From Pseudomonas cuatrocienegasensis (lineage in GTDB: Bacteria > Pseudomonadota > Gammaproteobacteria > Pseudomonadales > Pseudomonadaceae), in assembly GCF_900110925.1 (NCBI RefSeq), contig NZ_FOFP01000006.1:50021-114020 (forward strand): a DNA stretch of 64,000 bases, in the 5' to 3' direction. This document shows positions 8,289-16,492 of this stretch, piece by piece; position 1 is the first letter of the stretch, and every line of letters starts with the position of its first letter. The notes below the pieces were generated by a model. That model saw nothing but the letters and a program-made list of their open reading frames with translations, did no database searches and was not told the DNA's origin. The translations under genes were made by a program, and so were the position numbers.

Positions 8289-9116
8289 ATGACCACGACT
8301 TCCAACGCCAACCCACCCTTCAACCGCCTGCTGCTCACGGGTGCGGCAGGCGGCCTGGGCAAGGTACTGCGCGAACGCCTCCAGCCCTTCACCCGTATCC
8401 TGCGTCTGTCCGATATCGCCGAGATGGAACCGGCCCGCGGCCCGCACGAAGAAGTGCAGCTGTGTGATCTGGCCGACAAGCAGGCGGTGCATGAGCTGGT
8501 CGAAGGCGTTGATGCCATCCTGCACTTCGGTGGCGTATCGGTTGAGCGGCCGTTTGAAGAGATCCTTGGCCCCAACATCTGTGGCGTGTTCCATATCTAC
8601 GAAGCGGCCCGCCGCCATGGCGTCAAGCGTGTGATCTTCGCCAGCTCCAACCATGTCGTGGGTTTCTACAAGCAGGACGAAAGCATCGACGCCAGTTGTG
8701 CCCGCCGCCCGGACAGCTATTACGGTTTGTCGAAATCCTATGGCGAGGACATGGCCAGCTTCTACTTCGACCGCTATGGCATCGAGACCGTCAGCGTGCG
8801 CATCGGCTCCTCCTTCCCCGAGCCTGCCAACCGCCGAATGATGAGCACCTGGCTGAGCTACGACGACCTCACCCAACTGCTCGAACGCGCCCTGCGCACC
8901 CCGGATGTGGGTCATACCGTGGTGTACGGCATGTCCGATAACGCCACTGTGTGGTGGGACAACCACATGGCCGCGCATTTGGGTTACCAGCCCAAGGACA
9001 GTTCCGAGGTGTTCCGCGAGCAGGTCGAGGCGCAGCCGATGCCGGCCGCCGATGACCCGGCGATGGTCTATCACGGTGGCGCCTTTGTTGCCGCCGGCCC
9101 GTTCGGCGACGCCTGA
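8289..9116 (+). CDS. udh: Uronate dehydrogenase (275 aa)
   Basis: NAD-dependent oxidation of D-galacturonate or D-glucuronate to the aldaro-lactone, the first step of the oxidative hexuronate pathway. It is a short-chain-dehydrogenase/epimerase-type Rossmann protein: TGAAGGLGK at about residues 19-27 binds NAD, the active-site Tyr and Lys lie in SYYGLSKSYGED near 148-159, and SSNHVVGFY precedes them. It closely resembles the characterised Pseudomonas uronate dehydrogenases in length and in motifs such as ILGPNICGVFH. I chose the ATG at 8289 because the longer frame from 8211 starts within the predicted promoter. It is first gene of udh-lactonase-dctPQM. Confidence 0.93.
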   Translation: MTTTSNANPPFNRLLLTGAAGGLGKVLRERLQPFTRILRLSDIAEMEPARGPHEEVQLCDLADKQAVHELVEGVDAILHFGGVSVERPFEEILGPNICGVFHIYEAARRHGVKRVIFASSNHVVGFYKQDESIDASCARRPDSYYGLSKSYGEDMASFYFDRYGIETVSVRIGSSFPEPANRRMMSTWLSYDDLTQLLERALRTPDVGHTVVYGMSDNATVWWDNHMAAHLGYQPKDSSEVFREQVEAQPMPAADDPAMVYHGGAFVAAGPFGDA

Positions 9117-9163
9117 ACACCCCGCGACACCCATAACAAGAACAACCAGAGAACCGAGCTGCC

Positions 9164-10048
9164 ATGTCTGCTGAACTGATTCTCGATGCCCGCAATGCCA
9201 CCGGCGAAAGCCCGGTGTGGAACGCCCGCGAGCAGGCCCTGTACTGGGTCGATATCCCGGCGTGCAAGTTGCACCGTTGGGACCTGGCCAGCGCGACCAG
9301 CCAAAGCTGGGAAGCCCCGCAGATGCTTGCCTGCATCGCCGCAGGCGAGAACGGCGGCTGGATTGCCGGCATGCAGAGCGGCCTGTTCCGCCTGGATATC
9401 GACGCCCAGGGCGTGCTGCGCACTGAACAGCTGTGCCACGTCGAGCATGCCGACCCGCAGATGCGTTTCAACGATGGTCGTTGCGACCGCCAGGGGCGTT
9501 TCTGGGCCGGCACCATGCGCCTGGACATGGCCGCCGGCATCGCCGATGGCGTGCTCTACCGCTACGCGGCCGGCGATACAGCGGCCACCGCGCTGATGCA
9601 CGAGCTGATCGTACCCAACGGCCTGGCCTTCAGCCCGGACGGTCGCACCCTGTACCTCTCCGACTCGCACCCCACCGTGCAGACCATCTGGGCCTTCGAT
9701 TACGACATCGACAGCGGCACGCCTTACAACCGCCGCCTGTTCGTCGACATGAACCAGTACCCCGGCCGCCCCGATGGCGCGGCGGTGGATGCCGAGGGCG
9801 GTTACTGGATCTGCGCCAACGATGCCGGCCTGATCCACCGCTTCACGCCCGATGGCCGCCTCGATCGCTCCCTCGCCGTACCGGTGAAGAAGCCGACCAT
9901 GTGCGCCTTTGGCGGGCCGAACCTGGACACGCTGTTTGTCACCTCGATTCGTCCTGCGGGCGACCTTACCGACCAGCCATTGGCCGGCGGCGTGTTTGCC
10001 CTCAACCCTGGTGTCACCGGCCTGGAGGAGCCTCGCTTCGCCTTCTGA
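9164..10048 (+). CDS. SMP-30/gluconolactonase-family lactonase (294 aa)
   Basis: Six-bladed beta-propeller, metal-dependent lactonase. GESPVW at about residues 14-19 supplies the metal-binding Glu, the FNDGRCDRQGRFWAGTM stretch near 103-119 carries the metal-site Asn/Asp, and NGLAFSPDGRTLYLSDS near 150-166 contributes another Asn and the catalytic Asp. Placed 47 bases after udh, it most likely hydrolyses the glucaro- or galactaro-1,5-lactone made by Udh to the open aldarate. The substrate is inferred from context; gluconolactone or other sugar lactones are alternatives. Confidence 0.87.
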   Translation: MSAELILDARNATGESPVWNAREQALYWVDIPACKLHRWDLASATSQSWEAPQMLACIAAGENGGWIAGMQSGLFRLDIDAQGVLRTEQLCHVEHADPQMRFNDGRCDRQGRFWAGTMRLDMAAGIADGVLYRYAAGDTAATALMHELIVPNGLAFSPDGRTLYLSDSHPTVQTIWAFDYDIDSGTPYNRRLFVDMNQYPGRPDGAAVDAEGGYWICANDAGLIHRFTPDGRLDRSLAVPVKKPTMCAFGGPNLDTLFVTSIRPAGDLTDQPLAGGVFALNPGVTGLEEPRFAF

Positions 10049-10129
10049 ACCTTATCCCGGAGTGGTCGCAGCAGCGGCCACCCCACCTTGCAACGCTGCA
10101 CAACCAACAACAAAAAGATGGAGATTCCG

Positions 10130-11104
10130 ATGAATTTCAAACGCAAGTTGCTGATCGCCGCACTTCCTTTTGCTTTCTGCGTGTCAGGTATGGCCCAGGC
10201 AGCCATGTCGCTGAAGATTGCTGAAATCCACCCGGCCGGCTACCCCACCGTGGTCGCCCAGGAAAACATGGGCAAGAAGATCGAAGCCGCCACCAATGGC
10301 GAACTGACCTTCAAGATGTTCTCCGGCGGTGTGCTGGGTTCGGAAAAGGAAGTGGTCGAGCAGGTGCAGATTGGCGCCGTGCAGATGACCCGCGTCAGCC
10401 TTGGCACCCTGGGTCCGGTGGTGCCGGACGTGAACGTGTTCAACATGCCGTTCGTGTTCCGTGACCACGACCACATGCGCAAGGTCATCGATGGCGAAAT
10501 CGGCCAGGAGATCCTCGACAAGATCACCAACTCCGAATTCAACATGGTCGGCCTGGCCTGGATGGACGGCGGTGTGCGCAACCTCTACACCAAGGAGCCG
10601 GTGCGCAGCCTGGAAGACCTCAAAGGCATGAAGATCCGCGTGATGGGCAACCCGATGTTCATCGAAACCTTCAACGCCCTGGGCGCCAACGGTATCGCCA
10701 TGGACACCGGCGAGATCTTCAGCGCCCTGCAGACCGGGGTTGTCGACGGCGCGGAAAACAACCCGCCGACCATGCTCGAGCACAACCACTTCCGTAACGC
10801 CAAGTACTACACCCTGACCGGCCACTTGATCCTGCCGGAGCCGATCGTGATCTCCAAGGCGACCTGGAACAAGCTCACCCCCGAGCAGCAGGAAATCGTC
10901 AAGAAGTACGCCAAGGAAGCGCAGTTCGACGAGCGTCGCCTGTGGGATGAGAAGTCTGCCACCAGCGAAGCCAAACTGAAGGAAGCCGGTGTCGAGTTCA
11001 TCGAAGTCGACAAGAAGCCTTTCTTCGACGCCACTGCACCGATCCGCGAGAAGTACGGTGCTCCTTACGCCGACCTGATCAAGCGCATCGAAGCCGTGCA
11101 GTAA
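10130..11104 (+). CDS. dctP: TRAP transporter solute-binding protein, DctP type (324 aa)
   Basis: Periplasmic receptor for an organic acid, here probably a hexuronate. A signal peptide (MNFKRKLLIAALPFAFCVSG, cleaved after MAQA) leads a DctP fold. Family blocks are visible: the MGKKIEAATNGELTFKMFSG region, FVFRDHDHM, and NPMFIETFNALGANGIAMDTGE, where the conserved substrate-carboxylate Arg lies just before (KIRVMGN). I chose the ATG at 10130, which has GATGGAG just upstream; in-frame codons at 10118 and 10088 would spoil the signal peptide. The two permease subunits follow. Confidence 0.9.
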   Translation: MNFKRKLLIAALPFAFCVSGMAQAAMSLKIAEIHPAGYPTVVAQENMGKKIEAATNGELTFKMFSGGVLGSEKEVVEQVQIGAVQMTRVSLGTLGPVVPDVNVFNMPFVFRDHDHMRKVIDGEIGQEILDKITNSEFNMVGLAWMDGGVRNLYTKEPVRSLEDLKGMKIRVMGNPMFIETFNALGANGIAMDTGEIFSALQTGVVDGAENNPPTMLEHNHFRNAKYYTLTGHLILPEPIVISKATWNKLTPEQQEIVKKYAKEAQFDERRLWDEKSATSEAKLKEAGVEFIEVDKKPFFDATAPIREKYGAPYADLIKRIEAVQ

Positions 11105-11125
11105 CCCGCTCTCTCTGAAGAACGT

Positions 11126-11154
11126 CGTGGCAACGGCTCAATGCCGTTGCCACG
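11126..11154 (+). promoter_or_regulatory. Intercistronic hairpin between dctP and dctQ
   Basis: CGTGGCAACGGC and its exact complement GCCGTTGCCACG flank a five-base loop, and no T-run follows. A perfect 12-bp stem directly after the binding-protein gene is a classic mRNA-stabilising or partial-termination element that keeps the receptor in excess over the permeases. Confidence 0.7.
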
Positions 11155-11170
11155 TGCGTGGTGAAGTCTC

Positions 11171-11698
11171 ATGAAAAACACGCTGTTACGCATCAACGAC
11201 GTGATCTATATGGCCTGCATCTGGGTTGCCGGCCTATCGATCCTCGTCATGTCACTGATCATTCCCTGGGGCATTTTTGCCCGTTACGTACTTGGCACTG
11301 GCGCCGGCTGGCCCGAGCCGATCGCCATCATGCTGATGGTGGTGTTCACCTTTATTGGTGCGGCAGCCAGCTACCGGGCAGGCGCACACATGGCGGTGAC
11401 CACGCTGACCGATCGAATGCCCGACCACTGGCAACCCCGCATTACCCTGCTGGTGCAGGTGCTCATGGCGGTGATCTGCCTGTTCATGACCATCTGGGGC
11501 ATCAAGCTGTGCATCGCCACCTGGAATCAGTTCATGAGTACGCTGCCAACCCTGCGCGTGGGCATCAGCTACGCCCCAATCCCGCTGGGCGGCGCGATAA
11601 CCCTGATTTTTATCCTCGAACGCCTGGCCTTCGGTGATCAAAGCCACCGCCGTGCGGTGAACTTCGAACTGCTCGAAGACAGCAAGGAGGCCGTGTAA
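11171..11698 (+). CDS. dctQ: TRAP transporter small permease, DctQ type (175 aa)
   Basis: Four hydrophobic helices (about residues 15-40, 50-70, 90-112 and 130-155) match the DctQ plan, with the conserved WPEPIAIMLMVVFTFIGAA stretch in helix 2 and a positively charged loop before helix 3. It pairs with DctM in the inner membrane to form the sodium-driven transporter. GGTGAAG precedes the ATG. The stop codon directly abuts the dctM start. Confidence 0.9.
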   Translation: MKNTLLRINDVIYMACIWVAGLSILVMSLIIPWGIFARYVLGTGAGWPEPIAIMLMVVFTFIGAAASYRAGAHMAVTTLTDRMPDHWQPRITLLVQVLMAVICLFMTIWGIKLCIATWNQFMSTLPTLRVGISYAPIPLGGAITLIFILERLAFGDQSHRRAVNFELLEDSKEAV

Positions 11699-12979
11699 AT
11701 GGATGCGCTAATTCTGCTGGGTAGCTTCCTCGTACTGATCATGTTGCGCGTACCGGTTGCCTACGCCCTCGGGCTGTCGGCCCTGGCCGGCGCCTGGTAT
11801 ATCGATATTCCGTTCCACGCGATCATGATTCAGATCGCCGGGGGCGTGAACAAATTCTCCCTGCTGGCCATTCCGTTCTTCGTCCTGGCCGGCGCGATCA
11901 TGGCCGAAGGCGGCATGTCGCGGCGCCTGGTGAACTTCGCCAGCGTGCTGGTCGGCTTTATCCGTGGTGGCCTGTCGCTGGTCAACATCATGGCCTCGAC
12001 CTTTTTCGGCGCCATCTCCGGCTCGTCCCTGGCCGATACCGCCTCGGTCGGCTCGGTGCTGATCCCGGAAATGGAAAAGAAAGGCTACCCGCGCGAATAC
12101 TCCACCGCGGTCACGGTCAGTGGCTCGGTCCAGGCGCTATTGACCCCGCCGAGCCATAACTCGGTGCTCTACTCGCTGGCCGCTGGCGGCACGGTGTCGA
12201 TTGCCTCGCTGTTTATCGCCGGCATCGGCCCGGGCATGCTGCTCAGCGCGGTGATGATGGGCATGTGCCTGTACTTCGCGCGCAAACGCAACTACCCCAA
12301 GGGTGAAGTGATCCCGCTCAAGCAGGCGTTGAAAATCTGCGTCGATGCGCTCTGGGGCCTGTTCACCATGGTGATCATCCTCGGCGGCATCCTCTCGGGT
12401 ATTTTCACCGCCACCGAGTCGGCGGCGATTGCCGTGGTCTGGGCGTTCTTCGTCACCATGTTCATCTACCGTGACTACAAGTGGCGGGATCTGCCCAAGC
12501 TGATGCACCGCACGGTGCGTACGCTGTCGATCGTGATGATCCTGATCGCCTTCGCCGCCGCCTTCGGCTACATCATGACCCTGATGCAGATTCCGTCGAA
12601 GATCACCGCGATGTTCCTGACGCTCTCGGACAACCGCTATGTGATCCTGATGTGCATCAACTTCATGCTGCTGGCCCTGGGCACGCTGATGGACATGGCG
12701 CCGCTGATCCTGATCCTCACGCCCATCCTGCTGCCGGTAGTAACTGGCATCGGCGTCGACCCGGTGCACTTCGGCATGATCATGCTGGTCAACCTGGGCA
12801 TCGGCCTGATCACCCCGCCGGTGGGTGCGGTACTGTTCGTCGGCGCCGCTATCGGCAAGGTGACCATCGAAAATACGGTCAAGGCACTGCTGCCGTTCTA
12901 CGCCGCACTGTTCATGGTGCTGATGGCCGTGACCTATATTCCGGCCATCTCGCTGTGGCTGCCGAGCGTGGTTCTGTAG
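11699..12979 (+). CDS. dctM: TRAP transporter large permease, DctM type (426 aa)
   Basis: The elevator-type membrane subunit, about 12 helices in 426 aa. Family signatures are seen at the start (LRVPVAYALGLSAL), in the ISGSSLADTASVGSVLIPEM segment (about residues 102-121) and in the last third (PPVGAVLFVGAAIGKV). AAGGAGG nine bases before the ATG is a strong ribosome-binding site and lies inside dctQ, so the two are co-translated. A MITE-like element follows 4 bases after the stop and separates the gene from the hairpin terminator at 13173-13197. Confidence 0.92.
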   Translation: MDALILLGSFLVLIMLRVPVAYALGLSALAGAWYIDIPFHAIMIQIAGGVNKFSLLAIPFFVLAGAIMAEGGMSRRLVNFASVLVGFIRGGLSLVNIMASTFFGAISGSSLADTASVGSVLIPEMEKKGYPREYSTAVTVSGSVQALLTPPSHNSVLYSLAAGGTVSIASLFIAGIGPGMLLSAVMMGMCLYFARKRNYPKGEVIPLKQALKICVDALWGLFTMVIILGGILSGIFTATESAAIAVVWAFFVTMFIYRDYKWRDLPKLMHRTVRTLSIVMILIAFAAAFGYIMTLMQIPSKITAMFLTLSDNRYVILMCINFMLLALGTLMDMAPLILILTPILLPVVTGIGVDPVHFGMIMLVNLGIGLITPPVGAVLFVGAAIGKVTIENTVKALLPFYAALFMVLMAVTYIPAISLWLPSVVL

Positions 12980-12983
12980 ACTG

Positions 12984-13164
12984 TAGGAGCCTGTCGGACT
13001 TAACGCTGTTCTACTGCGGAAAAGCCGGGCTCGGCCATTTTTGCTGCTCTTTCTCGTTAAATAGCGAGCTATTTGCGGGGCGGCCACCCGCCTCGAAAGA
13101 CCAACAAAACTGGCTCAATCCGGACTTTCCCTCGCTACGAACGGTCAAGCCCGACAGGCTCCTA
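12984..13164. mobile_element. MITE-like element with GAGCCTGTCGG inverted ends (181 bp)
   Basis: The left end reads TAGGAGCCTGTCGGACTTAA and the right end is the near-complement AAGCCCGACAGGCTCCTA. Between them lies about 145 bp without a gene. Flanking GTAG and CTAG could be a degenerate CTAG/YTAR target duplication as made by IS5-type transposases. It lies between the dctM stop and the operon terminator. No transposase is in the window. Confidence 0.55.
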
Positions 13165-13172
13165 GCCTAGTC

Positions 13173-13197
13173 AAACGCCGCCTGCGGGCGGCGTTTT
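13173..13197 (+). terminator. Terminator of the udh-dctM operon
   Basis: AAACGCCGCC-TGCG-GGCGGCGTTT followed by TC forms a 10-bp GC-rich stem ending in a short T-run. It was presumably next to dctM before the element at 12984-13164 inserted. Confidence 0.75.
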
Positions 13198-13271
13198 CAT
13201 TTAGAGGCCCCTCGCATCTGGCCGCGCACGCGGTCCATCGCCACACCCCTGTACAAGGATGCAACCGCTCC

Positions 13272-14183
13272 ATGCCCAACATCACACCCCTGCCCCGTCA
13301 CTTCGCCGTGCTGATCCTCGCGACACTCGCGAGCTCGTTCGCCGGCAACCACATCGCAGCGCGCATCGCCTTCGACCACGACACAGGGCTGCTGTTGGCC
13401 ATGCTGTGCCGTTCCGGGGTGACCCTGCTGGCGTTGATCGGTTTGGTGGTCTGGCAGCGCCACCACCTCAACCTGGGCCGCGCGACCTGGGGCTGGCAGG
13501 TGCTGCTGGGGCTGTTGATCGCCATTCAGAGTTTTTGCATCTACTCGGCGGTGGCGCGCATTCCGGTGGCCCTGGCGCTGCTGGTGGTCAACCTGGCGCC
13601 GATCATGTTGGCGTTGCTCACCTGGGCACTCGGCGGCCCGCGCCCAACCCGCCGCTCGGCCCTGCTGATGGGGCTGATTCTGTTCGGCCTGTTGCTGGCG
13701 CTGGACATCCCCGCGCGCCTGGCCGATGAGGCGCAGATGGATGCACGCTGGGTCGAAGGCGTGCTATTCGGTATTACCGGTGCGGCGGTGTTCGCTTGTG
13801 CGCTGTGGATCACCGATCACCGCCTGTCGAAGTTGCCGGGCACCGTGCGCAGCATGCTGACCATGGCAGTGGTGTTTCTCAGCTCGGCCCTGGCCGGTGT
13901 CGCGGGCTGGCTGCCAGGCGGCATGGACCTGCCCACGGCGAATGCCGGCTGGATCGCCTTGGCGTGTCTGATACTGCTCTATGGGATGGCGTTCTCGACG
14001 CTGTTCATCCTGGTTACGCGGCTGGACATCGCGCGCAATGCCCCGGTGATGAACATGGAGCCGGTGGCCGGCCTGGTGTTCGGCTGGCTGATTCTCGGCC
14101 AGTTGCTCAACGGGGTGCAGGTGATCGGCGGGGTAATCGTGGTCAGCGGCATCGTCATGCTGGCGATGCGCAAGACCGGCTGA
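13272..14183 (+). CDS. EamA/DMT-superfamily transporter (303 aa)
   Basis: Ten hydrophobic helices arranged as two five-helix EamA repeats (about residues 5-140 and 155-300), the RhaT/YdcZ-like drug/metabolite transporter plan. The second repeat ends with the conserved PVAGLVFGWLILGQ block. It is probably an exporter of small metabolites in the inner membrane. AAGGA lies about 12 bases before the ATG. It is downstream of the operon terminator and converges on the GntR-type gene with 6 bases between stops. The substrate is unknown. Confidence 0.82.
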   Translation: MPNITPLPRHFAVLILATLASSFAGNHIAARIAFDHDTGLLLAMLCRSGVTLLALIGLVVWQRHHLNLGRATWGWQVLLGLLIAIQSFCIYSAVARIPVALALLVVNLAPIMLALLTWALGGPRPTRRSALLMGLILFGLLLALDIPARLADEAQMDARWVEGVLFGITGAAVFACALWITDHRLSKLPGTVRSMLTMAVVFLSSALAGVAGWLPGGMDLPTANAGWIALACLILLYGMAFSTLFILVTRLDIARNAPVMNMEPVAGLVFGWLILGQLLNGVQVIGGVIVVSGIVMLAMRKTG

Positions 14184-14189
14184 TTGATG

Positions 14190-14945
14190 TCAGGCCTTGA
14201 GTGCGGCGGCCTCGGCCGCTTCGTGGGCCTGGCGCAGGCGCTCGCGGCTGTTGGTCAGGTGCAGACGCATGGCGGCGCGCGCCGCATCGGAGTCCTGACG
14301 GGCGATGGACTCGTAGATTTGCTCGTGTTCGCGGCTCAGACGCGCCATGTAGTGCTGCTGGTCATCGTGGGCGATGCGCGCCGAATTCAGCCGGGTACGC
14401 GGAATGATACTGGTGCCCAGGTGGCTCATGATGTCGGTGAAGTAGCGGTTACCGGTGGCCTCGGCGATCTGCAGGTGGAACTGGAAGTCCGAACCTACGG
14501 CATCGCTGTCATGGGAAACGCTGTCATTCAGCACATCGAGTGCCGCGCGCATGCCGGCCAGTTGCTCGGGCGAACGACGTTGCGCCGCCAGGCCAGCCGA
14601 CTCGACCTCCAGGCTGATGCGCAGCTCCAGCACGGCGAGCACGTCACGCAGGGTGACGATGGTCGCCGGGTCGATACGAAAACCACTGGGGCTGGGCGTA
14701 TCGAGCACGAAAGTACCGATGCCGTGGCGGGTTTCCACCAAGCCCGAGGCCTGCAGCCGCGACAGTGCTTCGCGCACCACGGTACGGCTGACGCCCTGTT
14801 CTTCCATGATCGCCGACTCGGTCGGCAATTTGTCACCGCGTTTGATCACCCCGTCGCGGATGCGTTGCGACAGCTCGGTGACCAGCTCCTGAGCCAGGCT
14901 GCGATGCTTGCGGCGCGTACGCGGGGGGGTGTTCTGGGTTTCCAT
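14190..14945 (-). CDS. GntR-family regulator, FadR subfamily (251 aa)
   Basis: Winged-helix DNA-binding domain at about residues 15-85 (IRDGVIKRGDKLPTESAIME, then GVSRTVVREALSRLQASGLV) joined to an all-helical FCD effector domain at about 100-235 with the metal/ligand His residues (FHLQIAEATGN, SREHEQIYESIARQD). FadR-subfamily members near uronate genes (UxuR, ExuR, GguR types) control hexuronate and aldarate catabolism. TNGT-N3-ACNA-like sites at 7675, 7975, 8230 and 14996 would let it repress udh-dctPQM, the LacI gene and itself, with a sugar acid as inducer. The regulon is inferred. Confidence 0.85.
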   Translation of the reverse strand: METQNTPPRTRRKHRSLAQELVTELSQRIRDGVIKRGDKLPTESAIMEEQGVSRTVVREALSRLQASGLVETRHGIGTFVLDTPSPSGFRIDPATIVTLRDVLAVLELRISLEVESAGLAAQRRSPEQLAGMRAALDVLNDSVSHDSDAVGSDFQFHLQIAEATGNRYFTDIMSHLGTSIIPRTRLNSARIAHDDQQHYMARLSREHEQIYESIARQDSDAARAAMRLHLTNSRERLRQAHEAAEAAALKA

Positions 14946-14995
14946 GGTGGCGATCTGTCTCGGCTGTCGGCGTAGCCGTCATGATAGCCCAGCAA

Positions 14996-15008
14996 GTTGT
15001 ACGATGAC
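14996..15008. promoter_or_regulatory. Operator-like site D (GntR gene promoter)
   Basis: GTTGTACGATGAC resembles the minus-strand reading of site C (GTTGTCGTATGAC). It lies 50 bases upstream of the GntR-type start and 60 bases upstream of the divergent epimerase-like gene, consistent with autoregulation and shared control. It is less symmetrical than A-C. Confidence 0.4.
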
Positions 15009-15068
15009 ACTCCATCACCGGCGAAGCTGTACGAAAAATCTGTGCACTATCTTTCATAAGGACCGGAC

Positions 15069-15968
15069 ATGCCTGCAACGCTTATTCAGCTTCACGACCG
15101 TTTGACCACCCTGACCCTGGCCCCCGCCTGTGGCGGCAGCCTGGTCAACTGGACAACCCGCGACAGCGGCCATGCCCTGCTGCGCCACAGCGACGCCGAG
15201 GCCCTGGCGGCAAACACGGCGCGGCGCCTGGCTTGTTACCCGCTGCTGCCCTGGTCCAACCGCATCGGCGCTGGTGGCTACCAGACACCAGATGGCTGGT
15301 TCGCCCTCAAACCCAACTCCCCCGGTGATGCCCTGCCCATCCACGGCAGCGCCTGGCAGCAGCCCTGGCAGGTCAGCGAGCAGCAGGCCGACAGTGTCTG
15401 CCTGACGCTCGACAGCCAGGTGCCCTTCGCCTACCACGCCGAGCAGCGCATCCAGTTACATGAAGGCCGCCTGCACATCGCGCTGCGCGTGCGCCACCTC
15501 GATGCCCGCGCCAACTGGCACGGCCTGGGTCTGCATCTCTATATCACCCGCACCGCTCACACCCAGCTGCAAGTGAGCGCGCAGCAGGTCTGGCTGAGTG
15601 ATGAACAACAGCTGTCCCGTGAGCAGCAGCCCGTACCCGCCGCCTGGGACTTTCACCAGGCCGCGCCGCTGCCCGACAGCCTGGTCGACCACGCGTTTAC
15701 CGGCTGGGACGGCAGTGCGAGCATTCTGCAACCCGACCTGGGCTACCGCATCGACTGCCAGGCCGAAGGCAGCGATTGTTACCTGCTGTTTTGCCCGGTC
15801 GAACGGCCATTCTTCTGCCTGGAGCCGGTCAGCCACCCGGTCAACGCCCACCACTTGCCTGGCCAGCCCGGTCTGCGCCTGCTGCAGCAAGGTGAAGAGG
15901 CGCACCTGACTTTAACGTTGCACTATCGACCTGGCCTCGATAACCAGCACGCCGCGAACGTCCAGTAA
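15069..15968 (+). CDS. Aldose 1-epimerase (mutarotase) family protein (299 aa)
   Basis: Galactose-mutarotase-like beta-sandwich protein that interconverts sugar anomers. Visible family features are GSLVNW at about residues 19-24, LACYPLLPWSNRIGAGGY near 56-73 (the substrate-binding Arg), PIHGSAWQQPW near 93-103 (catalytic-type His), and FCLEPVSHPVNA close to the C-terminus with the general-base Glu. No signal peptide is present, so it is cytoplasmic. AAGGACC precedes the ATG. Divergent from the GntR regulator of the uronate module, it may supply the beta-pyranose form that Udh oxidises. Confidence 0.82.
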   Translation: MPATLIQLHDRLTTLTLAPACGGSLVNWTTRDSGHALLRHSDAEALAANTARRLACYPLLPWSNRIGAGGYQTPDGWFALKPNSPGDALPIHGSAWQQPWQVSEQQADSVCLTLDSQVPFAYHAEQRIQLHEGRLHIALRVRHLDARANWHGLGLHLYITRTAHTQLQVSAQQVWLSDEQQLSREQQPVPAAWDFHQAAPLPDSLVDHAFTGWDGSASILQPDLGYRIDCQAEGSDCYLLFCPVERPFFCLEPVSHPVNAHHLPGQPGLRLLQQGEEAHLTLTLHYRPGLDNQHAANVQ

Positions 15969-16152
15969 CTGGACATTTACGCCGTGTTCGCGATAATTGC
16001 GCCTCGTTGCCGCAGCGCAGACCACAAAAGCAAGCGCGCGGCGCAGGCAGCATCAGCCGCAAGTGTCGACCTGCCTACCAACTTCCGGTGACCGTTACAG
16101 CGGTGCAAGCGCCCCGCGTTGTCACCACAGCCTTCAACCCTTGGAAATTTAC

Positions 16153-16362
16153 GTGACGAAAGACGAACTGCGCGCCGAACTTGAGCGCCAGGCGCAGCGT
16201 TACAAGGATGTATACGGCGGGGAAGTCATGACCTACGCCGCTCAACCGGATCCCGAGCGCAAGCCGTGGCGCAAGAAGGCCAGCCTGCTGGACCAGGCCT
16301 TCGAGAAAGAAATCGAGAAAATCGAAAAAGACCTGGCAAAAGACAGCGAAACCTCACGCTGA
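16153..16362 (+). CDS. Small conserved-looking protein of unknown function (69 aa)
   Basis: I cannot assign a function. The protein is highly charged and helical, starting [20 protein letters not shown] and ending in a Lys/Glu-rich coiled coil ([19 protein letters not shown]). A central KPWRKKAS segment is basic. I chose the GTG at 16153 because the sequence upstream in the same frame looks non-coding and has no initiation signal; GGA at 16143 is a weak ribosome-binding site. No membrane segment or signal peptide is present. I believe similar short proteins occur in other pseudomonads, but this needs a search. Confidence 0.6.
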   Translation: MTKDELRAELERQAQRYKDVYGGEVMTYAAQPDPERKPWRKKASLLDQAFEKEIEKIEKDLAKDSETSR

Positions 16363-16400
16363 ACCCGCCCAGTCGGATCTTATGCTGAAGCCAGGATGGC

Positions 16401-16462
16401 GTAGGGTGCGCCCCGCGCAACTGGAAACTGCCGCTGGCGCCGGTGAGCACAGCGCACCCTAC
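16401..16462. repeat. Inverted repeat with GTAGGGTGCGC arms
   Basis: GTAGGGTGCGC at 16401-16411 and GCGCACCCTAC at 16452-16462 are exact complements around a 40-base loop. The same GTAGGGTGCGC head recurs at 23463 and 25548, so this is a dispersed repeat family. Confidence 0.7.
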
Positions 16463-16492
16463 TTCCGCAAGCGATCCGGCAACAGCGCCTAG

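Noticed and set aside
12481-13170. A 229-codon frame inside dctM running into the MITE-like element
   Set aside because: Out-of-frame reading of dctM; not a transposase or any known protein.
13000-13170. Possible CRISPR-like or tRNA-like structure downstream of dctM
   Set aside because: Only one inverted pair of ends and no repeated spacers or cloverleaf; it fits a small transposable element better.
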